From Lytechinus pictus (lineage: Eukaryota > Echinodermata > Echinoidea > Temnopleuroida > Toxopneustidae): a stretch of DNA of 64,000 bases. This document shows, piece by piece, positions 48,601-58,438 of this stretch. A program made the position numbers and the translations under genes. Position 1 is the stretch's first letter; the number at the start of each line of letters is the position of its first letter. The notes beneath the pieces are model-generated. The model searched no databases. It was not told the origin of the DNA and saw nothing but the letters and a program-made list of their open reading frames with translations. The DNA is taken from contig NC_087245.1 in assembly GCF_037042905.1 (NCBI RefSeq), forward strand, positions 6,649,501 through 6,713,500, given 5' to 3'.

Positions 48601-51383
48601 TAATACCAAGCTCCGTCACTTCGTTCCCTCGCTAGGCTTACTTTCGAGTTTTCTTGAAAATTTTTACACATCCCCCCGGCTACTCACCCCAGCAATGAAA
48701 AAAAAATCTGCGTACGGCCTCTGGAGCACACCCACCGGGTTGGGATGCTGTGGAGTGTGGTTTGATGAAGAAATTTGTTTCATAACTTGAATTTATGCCA
48801 ATATGTAGTTCTACCTCAAATGAATTACTCATCAATGGCATTCGAATACCAATCTATTGAAAACCGTCAAAGTGTCCTGAGAGATCCAGTCCGGGGTGGG
48901 GGGGGGGGGGGCGGGGTGTCGCCGGTATTTTTGTTCCATATAGACCTCTATTCACCTGTATTTAAATGTAGCATATGAAAAGGAACATTTTACTCACGTT
49001 CACTCCCTATCGAATAGGCCTACTAAGAATTTGATATAATCTCTCTCTCTCAACTTTCTTTCAGACGTACACTGATTGCGCATGCGCAGTATTAGTTTCT
49101 GGTGGTTTCTCATCATCGGTAATAACTGGAAAGTGTAAGAGTGGTTGTTTCATCCTTCCTATCTTCGTAGCTCTTTTTATTCTAATTCTAGTGGTTTTGT
49201 TTATGCCAATGGTTCCAGCAACAAACGTCACGTTAAGGTGAGATTTACAAAGTTTTTATTAATGGAATAAAGATAGGGGAGGGGCAACACTGCATAAGAA
49301 CCACAGCAGATCGTATAACAGTGCATTGTCACTTTGAATATTATAATAAGAAGGGAGAGCGCTCATCTATTGAGAAGTAAGACAGATGTAATAATCGACA
49401 TATTGTAGTGAGAAATAAAACATACCTAATAATTGACATATCATAGTAGGAATATTTGATTTTATAGCAGAATTTACTTTCATTTCTTCTGTCATTTTTC
49501 TCATATGGTATAGATGTGTTCCTGAATCACAGAGACCAATGGCACTGGGTGTTCAGTCTATGATAGTCAGATGCTTAGGTGAGTATCATTTTAATGACTT
49601 TGAATTGAAGTAAACATTTCTTTGCCATTTCCAGAGAAATTTACTGAAACTTAAACACATGTTAAGTTTTCTGTATGTATTCAGATATCCTAATGTAAGA
49701 GTCTGACTGATAATCCCGCCCCCCCCCCCCACTCAGTGTTATTTAGGGTAAGCCTAGTGCTCGTTTCTTCCCTTTGAAAGCACCCCCCTATCGAAGGTCT
49801 GCCAAAATTTCTGAACCCCCTTTCGAGGGCTCTTCGCGGGCTTTTTCTGCCTTAGAGACACCCTTAAATCCGAAACACTGCTCAATGTACCACCCCCTAT
49901 CTCTGGTGAGCTCTCATTGCAACAAAAGATCCGTACTTTACTTTTTCAAAATGAAATAATCCTGAATGAGCTTTCAAAACTAGCAGGAATTTCAGGAATT
50001 TTATCCCGGGATTTGATCAATTTTTCTATGTTATTCAAGATATTTTATAACCCCCTTTTAAAATTTCTCAGGAGTCCAAAGAGAGAGATAAAAAACACCC
50101 CCTTTTTAAAGAAATATCCGGGTGAAAATACAAAAACACCCCCTTTTTTACAATTCGCAGGCCGGACTTGTCCCGCGAAAAAGTACCCCTTTACCGGACA
50201 TTTTGGGAACACGCATGCGGTCCTTCCGACCCCGGAGTGGGGGGGGGGGGGCGGGCTGATAATACCACTAATGAATTTCCAGTAATCCTTTCCATTTTGT
50301 CTCTCCTGCAAAGCAGAGCGAGACTATAGGCGCCGCTTTTCCGACGGCGGCGGCAATGGCGTCAACGTTAAGTTTTTTAAATGTCATCGTAACCCTAAAA
50401 AGTATATGGGCCTATTAAAGTTCATGAAACTTGAACATAAGGATTGTCCTGCCTGAGTTTCATGTCACATGACCAAGGTCTAAGGTCATTTAGGGCCAAT
50501 GAACTTAGATTATGTTGGGGAATCAAAACCATAATGTTAAGTTTTTTTAATATCATTATCTAGTTCATGAAACTTGGACATAAGAGTAATCAAGAATCAG
50601 TGAACATCCAGTGTGATTTTCGGGTCACATGACCAAGGTCAATGAACTTTGGCCGTGATGGTTTTTTTTTTGAATTGCCATCATAACCTGCACAAGTCAT
50701 TGGTCACACGAATAAGGGTAAGTGAACATACTATGTTCTCGTCATATGAATGGTGTTTTCGTTTTCAAAGTCAGCACTGCTGCTATATTGAATCGCGTAA
50801 TGCACGCGAGACTGCCAGAGGTGCTCCACTTGTTTAATTCATATATTCGATTGTGAAGATTATAGAAATTATCAAATTTATGCGTAATATTAGTATCATT
50901 ATTACTATTGAATTTTTATTATTATCATTATTAGTACTATTATTACTATTATCATTAGTAGTATAGTAGTACTAGTAGTAGTAGTAGTAGTAGTATCTAA
51001 TGCAGTGCAACTTCTTACAACTATACTCACGTTTATTAACTTGAAGAATTATTGGTCTTCTCGAAAATTATTAATTTTTATTCCGCCACGATCATCTTCC
51101 CCCTTTGTCTCGATCACTCTCCTCATATACAGGCTCCATTCCAGGCCCTATCCTATTTGGAATAATCATCGACAGCACATGCTTGCAATGGCAGGAAACA
51201 TGCAGTGGTCACGGATCATGTTGGCTTTATGATAATAAAAGCTTTGCTTCGAGACTAGCTATTATATCTTGTGCGCTTAAAGTGATGTGTGGATTCCTAT
51301 ATGCCTTGGCTTTGTTCAGTTATAAGCCAGCAACGCAGTCTCAAGTCAATCAAAAAGACAATGATCGTTCACATGTTTCGTAG
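42221..51383 (+). CDS. Solute carrier organic anion transporter (OATP/SLCO), gene B, 10 coding exons, 748 aa
   Basis: A second OATP-family membrane transporter, paralog of the gene at 16234. Coding exons: 42221-42658, 43545-44025, 44456-44552, 45523-45644, 45913-46173, 46816-47014, 47951-48110, 49065-49237, 49514-49578, 51133-51383. They join in one frame (2247 nt) with GT-AG introns and phases 0,1,2,1,1,2,0,2,1, identical to gene A; exons 3, 4, 5 and 9 are also equal in length. Family evidence: GGRGHK, ALPHFTT, signature DPGWVGAWWIGY (aa ~346-357), ten cysteines in the large outer loop, RCVPESQRPMALG, and WLYDN before TM12. The N-terminal tail is longer than in gene A and rich in Glu/Gly, ending WGWGRWTPKCTQRFNTPPW. 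Unlike gene A, the Kazal-like loop has lost the CGxNG piece (here PVCLQEYDLEFF). An acceptor (CTCATTTCAG, 42210) 10 bases before the ATG implies an upstream noncoding exon. Substrates are unknown. Confidence 0.95.
42930..43515. mobile_element. Inverted-repeat MITE (copy 2), in intron 1 of SLCO gene B
   Basis: The right end (GATGAAATTTCCAGCATTTTG to GGATTATCCCTTTAA) matches the right arm of 15492-16064. The left side holds AAATCGGATGAGGAATAACA and related blocks inverted to it. Boundaries at the left are uncertain. Confidence 0.65.
43545..44025 (+). CDS. SLCO gene B, exon 2 (TM1-TM4)
   Basis: Opens GMVGSGLT after GATATAG; contains SIERRFQLRSQ, GGRGHKLKWV, ALPHFTTDGYENF and YTLGIAILDESV. Donor CTAG|GTAAAA. 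Confidence 0.95.
44456..44552 (+). CDS. SLCO gene B, exon 3 (TM5)
   Basis: 97 nt after TCTGATAG. TLGPAVGYVVAGLCLTIFTD, ending LPEG; donor GAGG|GTAAGT. Confidence 0.94.
45135..45560 (+). repeat. Decayed tandem copies of the intron 3 / exon 4 junction
   Basis: Phrases ACTCATTGTATTTCG, TTCTAGGGT and GGATGGATATGGGCGTGGC recur at ~45140-45225, ~45320-45385, ~45400-45465 and finally at the true acceptor and exon 4 start (TTGTATTTCG at 45496, TTCTAGGGT at 45518, GGATGGGTAGGGGCTTGG at 45548). Steps are ~87-88 bp, with one of ~154 bp. The upstream copies have lost the reading frame. Confidence 0.6.
45523..45644 (+). CDS. SLCO gene B, exon 4 (OATP signature, TM6)
   Basis: 122 nt after CATTTCTAG. DPGWVGAWWIGYVIAGVCIL, ending FPRELP; donor CCCA|GTAAGT. 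Confidence 0.95.
45913..46173 (+). CDS. SLCO gene B, exon 5 (inner loop, TM7)
   Basis: 261 nt after CTTTGCGTCCAG. IRLEKECEAHANAG, RPGDLLKAIKYILVNPTYM, and TM7 with FGVFLPKFIENQFA. Donor GTTG|GTGAGT. Confidence 0.95.
46517..46815 (+). repeat. 150-bp tandem duplication ending at the exon 6 acceptor
   Basis: GATTTGCGGAATCATCATTA at 46534 and again at 46684; both units run through TAATACCACTGAATATTA(T/C)GA to a pyrimidine tract ending CCTGCCCAG|GG (46671) and CTTATCCAG|GT (46815). The second is the real acceptor; the first is a copied one. Confidence 0.88.
46816..47014 (+). CDS. SLCO gene B, exon 6 (TM8-TM9)
   Basis: 199 nt. CIVPGGILGVLFGGWIIRRF and TM9 with TTLTLPTLFIRCPQ; donor AATGA|GTAAGT. 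Three nt shorter than in gene A. Confidence 0.94.
47951..48110 (+). CDS. SLCO gene B, exon 7 (first half of Kazal-like loop)
   Basis: 160 nt after CATTATTAG; of the nearby AG sites, this one keeps the frame. Six cysteines (TCNTACICSTARYLPVC, SPCHAGC); donor GGG|GTAAGA. Confidence 0.9.
48241..48330 (+). repeat. (ATC)n/(ATT)n microsatellite
   Basis: Imperfect trinucleotide repeat in intron 7 of SLCO gene B. Confidence 0.9.
48470..48730. repeat. Diverged relative of the giant-palindrome inner domain
   Basis: GTGTGCACGAAATCCTTAAA, ATGCACAAACGCCC-ACCAAGCTCCGTCACTTCG and TCTGCGTACGGCCT follow the order seen at 56240-56405. It is an isolated, diverged copy in intron 7 of SLCO gene B. Confidence 0.65.
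49065..49237 (+). CDS. SLCO gene B, exon 8 (second half of loop, TM10)
   Basis: 173 nt after CTTTCAG. TYTDCACAVLV, four further cysteines in all, then TM10 (LPIFVALFILILVVLFMPM). Donor TTAAG|GTGAGA. Confidence 0.94.
49514..49578 (+). CDS. SLCO gene B, exon 9
   Basis: 65 nt after TGGTATAG; RCVPESQRPMALGVQSMIVR; donor TTAG|GTGAGT. Confidence 0.94.
50380..50720 (+). repeat. Tandem repeat, GTCACATGACCAAGGTC type, period ~160 bp
   Basis: Two units share GTTCATGAAACTTG(G/A)ACATAA, GTCACATGACCAAGGTC (50464, 50624) and CAATGAACTT. It lies in intron 9 of SLCO gene B. The AGGTCA-like half-sites resemble those in the 10-12 kb block. Confidence 0.75.
51133..51383 (+). CDS. SLCO gene B, exon 10 (TM11-TM12 and C-terminus)
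   Basis: 251 nt after CATATACAG. SIPGPILFGIIIDSTCLQWQ, SGHGSCWLYDN, TM12 and a short Gln/Asn-rich tail ending HVS; stop TAG at 51381. Confidence 0.95.
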
Positions 51384-51970
51384 CTGAAAGCTGAAATTAT
51401 ATATTTGTAACGTCTATAAATAACATTTTTCTGTTTTCACATATTTATTCACACCTTCATAATTTTATCTCTGAGAGAGGATTGGAAAAAAAATCAATAT
51501 TGATTCGTTATGATTATTTAATCCCCCATCCCTCCTCTCCTTTGGAACAATAATTCAAACCAAACTTCTACTTTTTATTATATCTTGATCATGCTTACAC
51601 TTGACTTATCAATACAATACAATATTGTCACTGCCTGGTAATTTGTATATATATATTTTATCTCCAGGGATTGCATCTCAAAGCTCTTTGAGTCTTGTGG
51701 AAAAGGCGCTTTAGGAATTTGAACTATTATCATATAAACCTTTATATTGTGGCTTGCCCATTGCTGATATAGGATACGTCTGTGTGCTAAAAGCTTATTA
51801 TCAGTGTCATCATTTTCAAATGGAAATTCTGAAAAAAATATATATTAATGTAACATGGGAACATCTTTCCCAAATAGATTTATCCCGATACCATGGTAAA
51901 TATGATACCTTCGATCTGGTTTTAACATAAACATATTTCAGTCTAGAACTTTTATATATTTTTATTTTCC

Positions 51971-51976
51971 AATAAA
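51971..51976 (+). terminator. Candidate poly(A) signal of SLCO gene B
   Basis: AATAAA 588 nt after the stop. A SINE-like tail lies between (51661-51735), so the true end may be elsewhere. Confidence 0.25.
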
Positions 51977-52082
51977 TAATCTTGTGGAAGGGAGAGAAAA
52001 GAGTGGACATAATGTACGATTGGATTGTAAATGTGAATCTTATTTTTGTGGAATTGATTAAATGCAGTCTTAAATATATCTG

Positions 52083-52160
52083 TAAAGCGCCTAGAGACGA
52101 CGTTCTCATGTATTAAGCGCTATACAAAAGCGTGTTATTATACTATTATTATTGATAATG
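52083..52160 (+). repeat. SINE/LINE 3'-tail fragment
   Basis: TGTAAAGCGCCTAGAGACGA, ATTAAGCGCTATACAAAAGC and an (ATT)n end: the headless 3' part of a family common in such genomes. Confidence 0.6.
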
Positions 52161-52511
52161 GTAAATGGTGGTGATTACCTGATTGCTAAGAAAACATGAA
52201 TGCTTGTAAGCAAGCAACCAGAGGACCGACGGCTGGTAATGAGGATAAATGCCTTACCAAAGGACCCTAGCGCACCTATAGTGGGAATCAAACCTGGGTC
52301 ACCGGAATCCGAAACCCCCGCTATTATTCTTTTTTTTTTCATTATTATAGTTATTATTATTATCATTATTATAATTATCATGAAATCGGCCGAATCATGT
52401 GTACAAGAAAGATTTTTTTCCTTATTGGCTGCTACCCCTCAGTACGACTCTGAATCATATAATGCAATTTTAGACTATATCGATTTGTAATACATGTATT
52501 TTAACTTTGTA

Positions 52512-52730
52512 CACAGTAAAAAATAATTATACAACGCTGTTTACTATATGAACCTTACAGTAATTGTTTAAACAGTTTAAACAAGTGTTTAAATCTTAAG
52601 CAACAAAGTTTAATTTTCAATATCTAATCTTCAAAAAATTAAACATGATTGTTTAAACGGTTAAACAAATACTGTAAGATTCATATAGTAAACAGCGTTG
52701 TATAAAATCTTAAACAGCGTTTTTACTGTG
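52512..52730. mobile_element. Palindromic MITE (219 bp) with TA target duplication
   Basis: Starts CACAGTAAAAA and ends TTTTTACTGTG with TA on both sides. The arms pair through TTATACAACGCTGTTTACTA and CTTACAGTA; GTTTAAAC half-blocks fill the middle. It sits just before an old LINE-type end (AATAAAACAATTTGAATTTG at 52767). Confidence 0.82.
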
Positions 52731-53362
52731 TATCATAATTTGTTTTATGTAAAGTTTTACTGAGAGAATAAAACAATTTGAATTTGAACAAAATCGATCT
52801 CAGAAGAATCGGAATATTATCTTGTCATAAGTAGTTCAACGATTCATCCAAGCAATTATTATGATCAAACTCTAATTATTATGAATATATTGCTATTACA
52901 CTTTTACTGCTTTTTAGCAACCCCGTGATAAGGGCCCTTCCATGATTTGCTCGATGTGCGAGCCACTGCTTAATTATTGAACAATTAAAAGCAAAAATTA
53001 AGATCAGTATGAAAATGAGGAAACTGCCACCCACTCACTACTGTTAATTTTGTTGTATGGTATTGATAATTCATTTTTCACCTCATTATAATGTGAGATA
53101 AAGTTTGATTCCTCCTGATCACGTGGTATTACCGTTGTTGTAACCTGTTATAGGACCAATTCAACAAAAGTCTCATTGTCTAAAAGTATTTTTATAATTC
53201 ATTCAATAAAATACGAAATAAATGGTGCCGACACTCATTTGCATATCAGCGCATTTCTACTTTTTTCAGCGTTACGATTGTTTGATTTATATTCAATTGA
53301 ACTTTATAGTTGGGTACACTTGGAATTCAAGGCCCGTATTCTTTGATGGTGTAAAGGATTCT

Positions 53363-53760
53363 AGGACATCTATCCCCTGGACATCCACCCCCCGGACATC
53401 TACCACCCGGACATCCACCCCCCGGACATCCACCCCCTTAGGACATCTACCCCCCGGACATCTACCCCCCGAACATTTACCCCCCCGGACATTTATCCCC
53501 CCGGACAAGTACCCCCCGGACATCTACACCCCGGACATCTACCCCCGGACATCTACCCCCCGGACATTTACCCCCCGGACATCTACCCCCCGGACATCTA
53601 CCCCCCGGACATCTACCCCCCAGACATCTACCCCCCGGACATTTACCCCCCCCCCCCAGACAGGCTACCCCCGGGCATCTACTCTATTTTTGGATATTTT
53701 GGATACGGGGGGTAGATGTCCGGGGGGTAGATGTCCGGGGGGTACTTGTCCGGGGGGTAA
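53363..53760. repeat. 15-bp C-rich minisatellite with an inverted block
   Basis: About twenty units of CCCCCCGGACATCTAC (15-16 bp) run to ~53680, then four units in the opposite direction (GTAGATGTCCGGGGGG) at 53708-53760. Pro-Arg-Thr-Ser-Thr frames on both strands come from this repeat. Confidence 0.93.
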
Positions 53761-54154
53761 ATGAAATGCTGACAATCCACCGCCCCCCCCCCCAAAAAAA
53801 AGTCTTCACTACCAATCTTTGGTCGTTTCCTACCCACAAAAAAAAATAGGAGGGGGAGGGGTCTGGGTATAAAAACAATTAGGGGGGTTGAACCCCTGTA
53901 ACCCCCCCCCCCCCTGCGTACGCTGCTGACAGTGGCTTTACGAGACAATTATTTAGGGGCCGGATATAGCATAAAGAGCGAAATTTCATTAAAAAAAATA
54001 TTTTGTATGTTCTTCACTTATTTTACATCATGAACCTGGATAAAGAAAAACTAACAAAAATGAAGTGATATCAAAGAGGGTGGTAAAATAAGCAGGCGAC
54101 ATCCAATGCGCTTGGTTGTGGGAATGGGTTAATTTCAAAATGATAATGCCATGT

Positions 54155-54312
54155 ATGAGATCATCAGCCCACCTTATAAAACTGTTTAAAAAAATAAAGC
54201 TAAATTTAAAAATTCAATATCAGATTTTGATAAAATGTTCAGTGTTTTGATCAGTGGATTTTACTCTATTTATTTTTATATACTTTTCAGCCCAGAGTAC
54301 CCTTTAAATTGA
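54155..54312 (+). mobile_element. Half copy (right arm) of the inverted-repeat MITE
   Basis: ATCATCAGCCCACCTTATAA through TTTTCAGCCCAGAGTACCCT matches the right arm of 15492-16064; no left arm is present. Confidence 0.75.
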
Positions 54313-54462
54313 GTGTGTCTTCTCTGATCATAGTGGCCAACTTATTTCACCCAAATTTTTGACGGCGATCGTCCATCGTCAGGGGTTTAAAACTCCTTCA
54401 TTTCTCCTCCTCATTCTTTTCTAAGTGCATTCAGACCCTCTTTAACCCTTAAAAAGGCCCGG

Positions 54463-54679
54463 GGCGGAATCCGCCTAGTCTACAAATGTAGACCCACATC
54501 TGCAGTGTGTGTACCTCAGCTGATTCAACGAGTCTGCATAGCAGACTAGGTCTACTTCGCTCGCCCTTTCAGGCTGGTTTGCTTCGCAAACCAGCAGATC
54601 CCACCCACTGAACTAGAAATACGTATCTCTAGTTCAGTGATCCCACCTCACGAGCCATTCAGAGTCTGCATAGCAGACT
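54463..54679. repeat. Cluster of perfect short hairpins
   Basis: Six perfect stems occur in 217 bp: GGCGG/CCGCC (54463), GTCTAC/GTAGAC (54478), AGTCTGC/GCAGACT (54531), CTGGTTTGC/GCAAACCAG (54574), a 12-bp stem CACTGAACTAGA/TCTAGTTCAGTG (54606-54639), and AGTCTGC/GCAGACT again (54663). Loops are 3-10 bases. Confidence 0.85.
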
Positions 54680-54967
54680 AGAATCCGCCCCTCTTCATTT
54701 TTCACGATAAATCCGCCGCGAGAAATTTCTCAACCGCGCCGCGCGCTGACTTTTTACCTTCAAATCTATGAGGCGCCGAATGTACCAATATCATATAGAA
54801 CAATTATTTGTTATATAATCATTATTTATTAAATAATAACTATTATTTATATATAATTTACATTTTATTTGTAAATAACTACTATTATATAAAATATCAT
54901 TTCTAATTATTTATATATAATTCCAAGTAATACTTCATTATTTGTAAATAATAATAGTTCGACATTC

Positions 54968-55200
54968 CATTATTTATAAATAATGATTATTTGTTTTTCA
55001 TTATTTATAAATAATGATTATTTGTTTTTCATTATTTATAAATAATGATTATTTGTTTTTCATTATTTATAAATAATGATTATTTGTTTTTCATTATTTA
55101 TAAATAATGATTATTTGTTTTTCATTATTTATAAATAATGATTATTTGTTTTTCATTATTTATAAATAATGATTATTTGTTTTTCATTATTTATAAATAA
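54968..55200 (+). repeat. 31-bp tandem repeats, left outer arm
   Basis: Seven full units and one partial, each an ATTATTTATAAATAAT palindrome plus GATTATTTGTTTTTC. The same count of units occurs in the right arm. Confidence 0.95.
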
Positions 55201-56302
55201 TTTGTTGAGTTTTCCATTATTTATAAATAATGATTATTTGTTAAATAATGAAAACGTCTACTTCATTATTTATAAATAATTTTTTCGAGTGCACCATTAT
55301 TCTCATTATTTATAAATAATCATTATTTAATGTTCGAGTTTTCCATTATTTATAAATAAAGATTATTTGTTAAATAATGAAATATCTACTTCATTATTTA
55401 TAAATAATAATTTTGTTTCAATATCCCATTATTTATAAATAATCATTATTTATAAACAATTTTTACAGTTTGCCATTATATACAAATAATCATTATTTAT
55501 ATACAAATAACCATTATTTATTAAATAATGCCATTATTTATTAAATAATGCCATTATTTATTAAATAATGCCATTATTTATTAAATAATGAAAACTCGCT
55601 ATAACATGCAAATGTGGGACCGCCCATGATATGAATATTCATGATGCGATTTCCTTTTTCGTGATTTTTCTTCACAAATTTTTGTCCATTTCCTCTTCAT
55701 AATGACATTTCTTGAAGCAATTTTCTAGGGATATGGTCTGATTGTAATATTCTTCATTTTCTATATAACTTCGTCTTCGTAGAAATATCAAAAAGTGTAA
55801 TTTTATACGATTTTTCCTACAGTTCACAATCCCCATAGGCGCGCGTGTACGGTAGGGACAACCGGTGAATCGACGGAGTGCTCTTCATCGAAATACTACG
55901 TTGGTTGGTCCCCGGAAGTGGCGGGCGGAATTTAGCCCGAATCCTCGATGGAAGTCGATCAAGTGCATATGAGCTGAGAGAGTGAAATATCAGTGTACTT
56001 GTACAGGCCCTTCTACTTTTTATAAATATTTCTTGTTGCTTTTTTTGTTAAGTTAATTTTTCCTGGTGTAGAAATAAGTTTCAGTTCTAATAATGCATTT
56101 CAAATACATTTTGGAGTGTCTGTTTGAGGCGTTTGGGGGCGATTTCACCCTGGCCCCAAAATGCTCGCAACCACAATACAGGGGCATGATGACCCCTAAT
56201 TTTTTAAAAACTTATTTTTCTATTGAAAATTATCACAAAATTCACCAAAAGTGTGCACGAAAGCCTTCGTATTTCACTTTTAAAACTCCAAAAAGTGCCC
56301 AA

Positions 56303-57140
56303 ATGACAAGCTTGGTCGCTTCGCTGTGTCGCTTTCAACTTGAGAACGTTTACGCGTCTGCTTCCCCCCCCCCCTCCTCCGAAAGAAATTCTGTATACGG
56401 CCATGCTCTAAAGAGCCTGGCACATTGATTTATGTATACTTCATTTTCATTATTTTTATCTCATTATCATCATGGCCTTACGCAGAATTTTTTCCGGGGG
56501 GGGGGGGTGGGGGGAGCAGGACGCGCGTAAACTTTCTCATAAAAATCTTGAGAAAGCGAAGCGACCAAGCTTGTCTTTTGAGCTTGGTCGCGTCGCTGTC
56601 TCGCTTTCAAGATTTTTTTGAGAAACTTTACGCGCGTCCTAGCTGCCCCCCCCCCCCCCGGTAAAAATTCTGTGTAAGGCCATGATGATAATGTGATAAA
56701 AATAATGAAAATGAAAAGTACATATAAATCAATGTGCCATATGCTCTTTTGAGCATGGCTGTTCACAGAATTTCTTTCGGGGGGTGGGGGCAGACGCGTG
56801 TAAACGTTCTCAAGTTGAAAGCGAGACAGCGAAGCGACAAAGCTTGTCATTTGGGCTTGGTCCCGTGGCTGTCTCGCTTTCAAGATTTTTTTGAGAAAGT
56901 TTACGCGCGTAATATGCTCCGGCCCCGGCCCCCCTGGAAAAAATTCTGCGTAAGGCCATGTTGATAATGAGATAAAAATAATGAAAATGAAAGTATACAT
57001 AAATCAATGTGCCAGGCTCTTTAGAGCATGGCCGTATACAGAATTTCTTTCGGAGGAGGGGGGGGGGGGGGGAGCAGACGCGTAAACGTTCTCAAGTTGA
57101 AAGCGACACAGCGAAGCGACCAAGCTTGTCATTTGGGCAC
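56303..57140. repeat. Inner domain: alternating inverted modules
   Basis: The GCGAAGCGACCAAGCTTGTC module lies at ~56303 (-), 56553 (+), 56583 (-), 56830 (+), 56850 (-) and 57112 (+). Each is joined to an AACGTTCTCAAGTTGAAAGC- or AAATCTTGA-type arm and a poly-G/C stretch, then a TTACGCAGAATTTT or ATACAGAATTTCTTTC piece. Several nested hairpins result. Confidence 0.85.
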
Positions 57141-58208
57141 TTTTCGGAGTTTTAAAAGTGAAATACGAAGGCTTTCGTGCACACTTTTGGTGAATTTTGT
57201 GATAATTTTCAATAGAAAAATAAGTTTTTAAAAATTTAGGGGTCATTCGTTGCGAGCATTTTGGGGCCAGGGTGAAATCGCCCCCAAACGCCTCAAACAG
57301 ACACTCCAAAATGTATTTGAAGTGCATTATTAGAACTGAAACTTATCTCTACACCAGGAAAAATTAACTTAACAAAAAAAGCAACAAGAAATATTTATAA
57401 AAAGTAGAAGGGCCTGTACAAGTACACTGATATTTCACTCTCTCAGCTCATATGCACTTGATCGACTTCCATCGAGGATTCGGGCTAAATTCCGCCCGCC
57501 ACTTCCGGGGACCAACCAACGTAGTATTTCGATGAAGAGCACTCCGTCGATTCACCGGTTGTCCCTACCGTACACGCGCGCCTATGGGGATTGTGAACTG
57601 TACTGTAGGAAAAATCGTATAAAATTACACTTTTTGATATTTCTACGAAGACGAAGTTATATAGAAAATGAAGAATATTACAATCAGACCATATCCCTAG
57701 AAAATTGCTTCAAGAAATGTCATTATGAAGAGGAAATGGACAAAAATTTGTGAAGAAAAATCACGAAAAAGGAAATCGCATCATGAATATTCATATCATG
57801 GGCGGTCCCACATTTGCATGTTATAGCGAGTTTTCCATTATTTAATAAATAATGGCATTATTTAATAAATAATGGCATTATTTAATAAATAATGGTTATT
57901 TGTATATAAATAATGATTATTTGTATATAATGGCAAACTGTAAAAATTGTTTATAAATAATGATTATTTATAAATAATGGGATATTGAAACAAAATTATT
58001 ATTTATAAATAATGAAGTAGATATTTCATTATTTAACAAATAATCTTTATTTATAAATAATGGAAAACTCGAACATTAAATAATGATTATTTATAAATAA
58101 TGAGAATAATGGTGCACTCGAAAAAATTATTTATAAATAATGAAGTAGACGTTTTCATTATTTAACAAATAATCATTATTTATAAATAATGGAAAACTCA
58201 ACAAATTA

Positions 58209-58438
58209 TTTATAAATAATGAAAAACAAATAATCATTATTTATAAATAATGAAAAACAAATAATCATTATTTGTAAATAATGAAAAACAAATAATCATT
58301 ATTTATAAATAATGAAAAACAAATAATCATTATTTATAAATAATGAAAAACAAATAATCATTATTTATAAATAATGAAAAACAAATAATCATTATTTATA
58401 AATAATGAAAAACAAATAATCATTATTTATAAATAATG
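58209..58438 (-). repeat. 31-bp tandem repeats, right outer arm
   Basis: Seven units, the reverse complement of the left array; one unit has TTTGTAAATAAT. Confidence 0.95.

Noticed and set aside
53222-53764. Long Pro-Arg-Thr-Ser-Thr frame and its minus-strand partner
   Set aside because: Both are translations of the 15-bp minisatellite; unit length divisible by three keeps frames open.
56093-57327. Mirrored ~110-codon frames with MHFKYILECLFEAFGG in both palindrome arms
   Set aside because: They are identical because the arms are; a 13-bp indel separates them and no domain is recognised. Not evidence of coding.
54968-58438. Regular 31-bp repeats resembling a CRISPR array
   Set aside because: There are no unique spacers, the repeats are contiguous, and the host is an animal.
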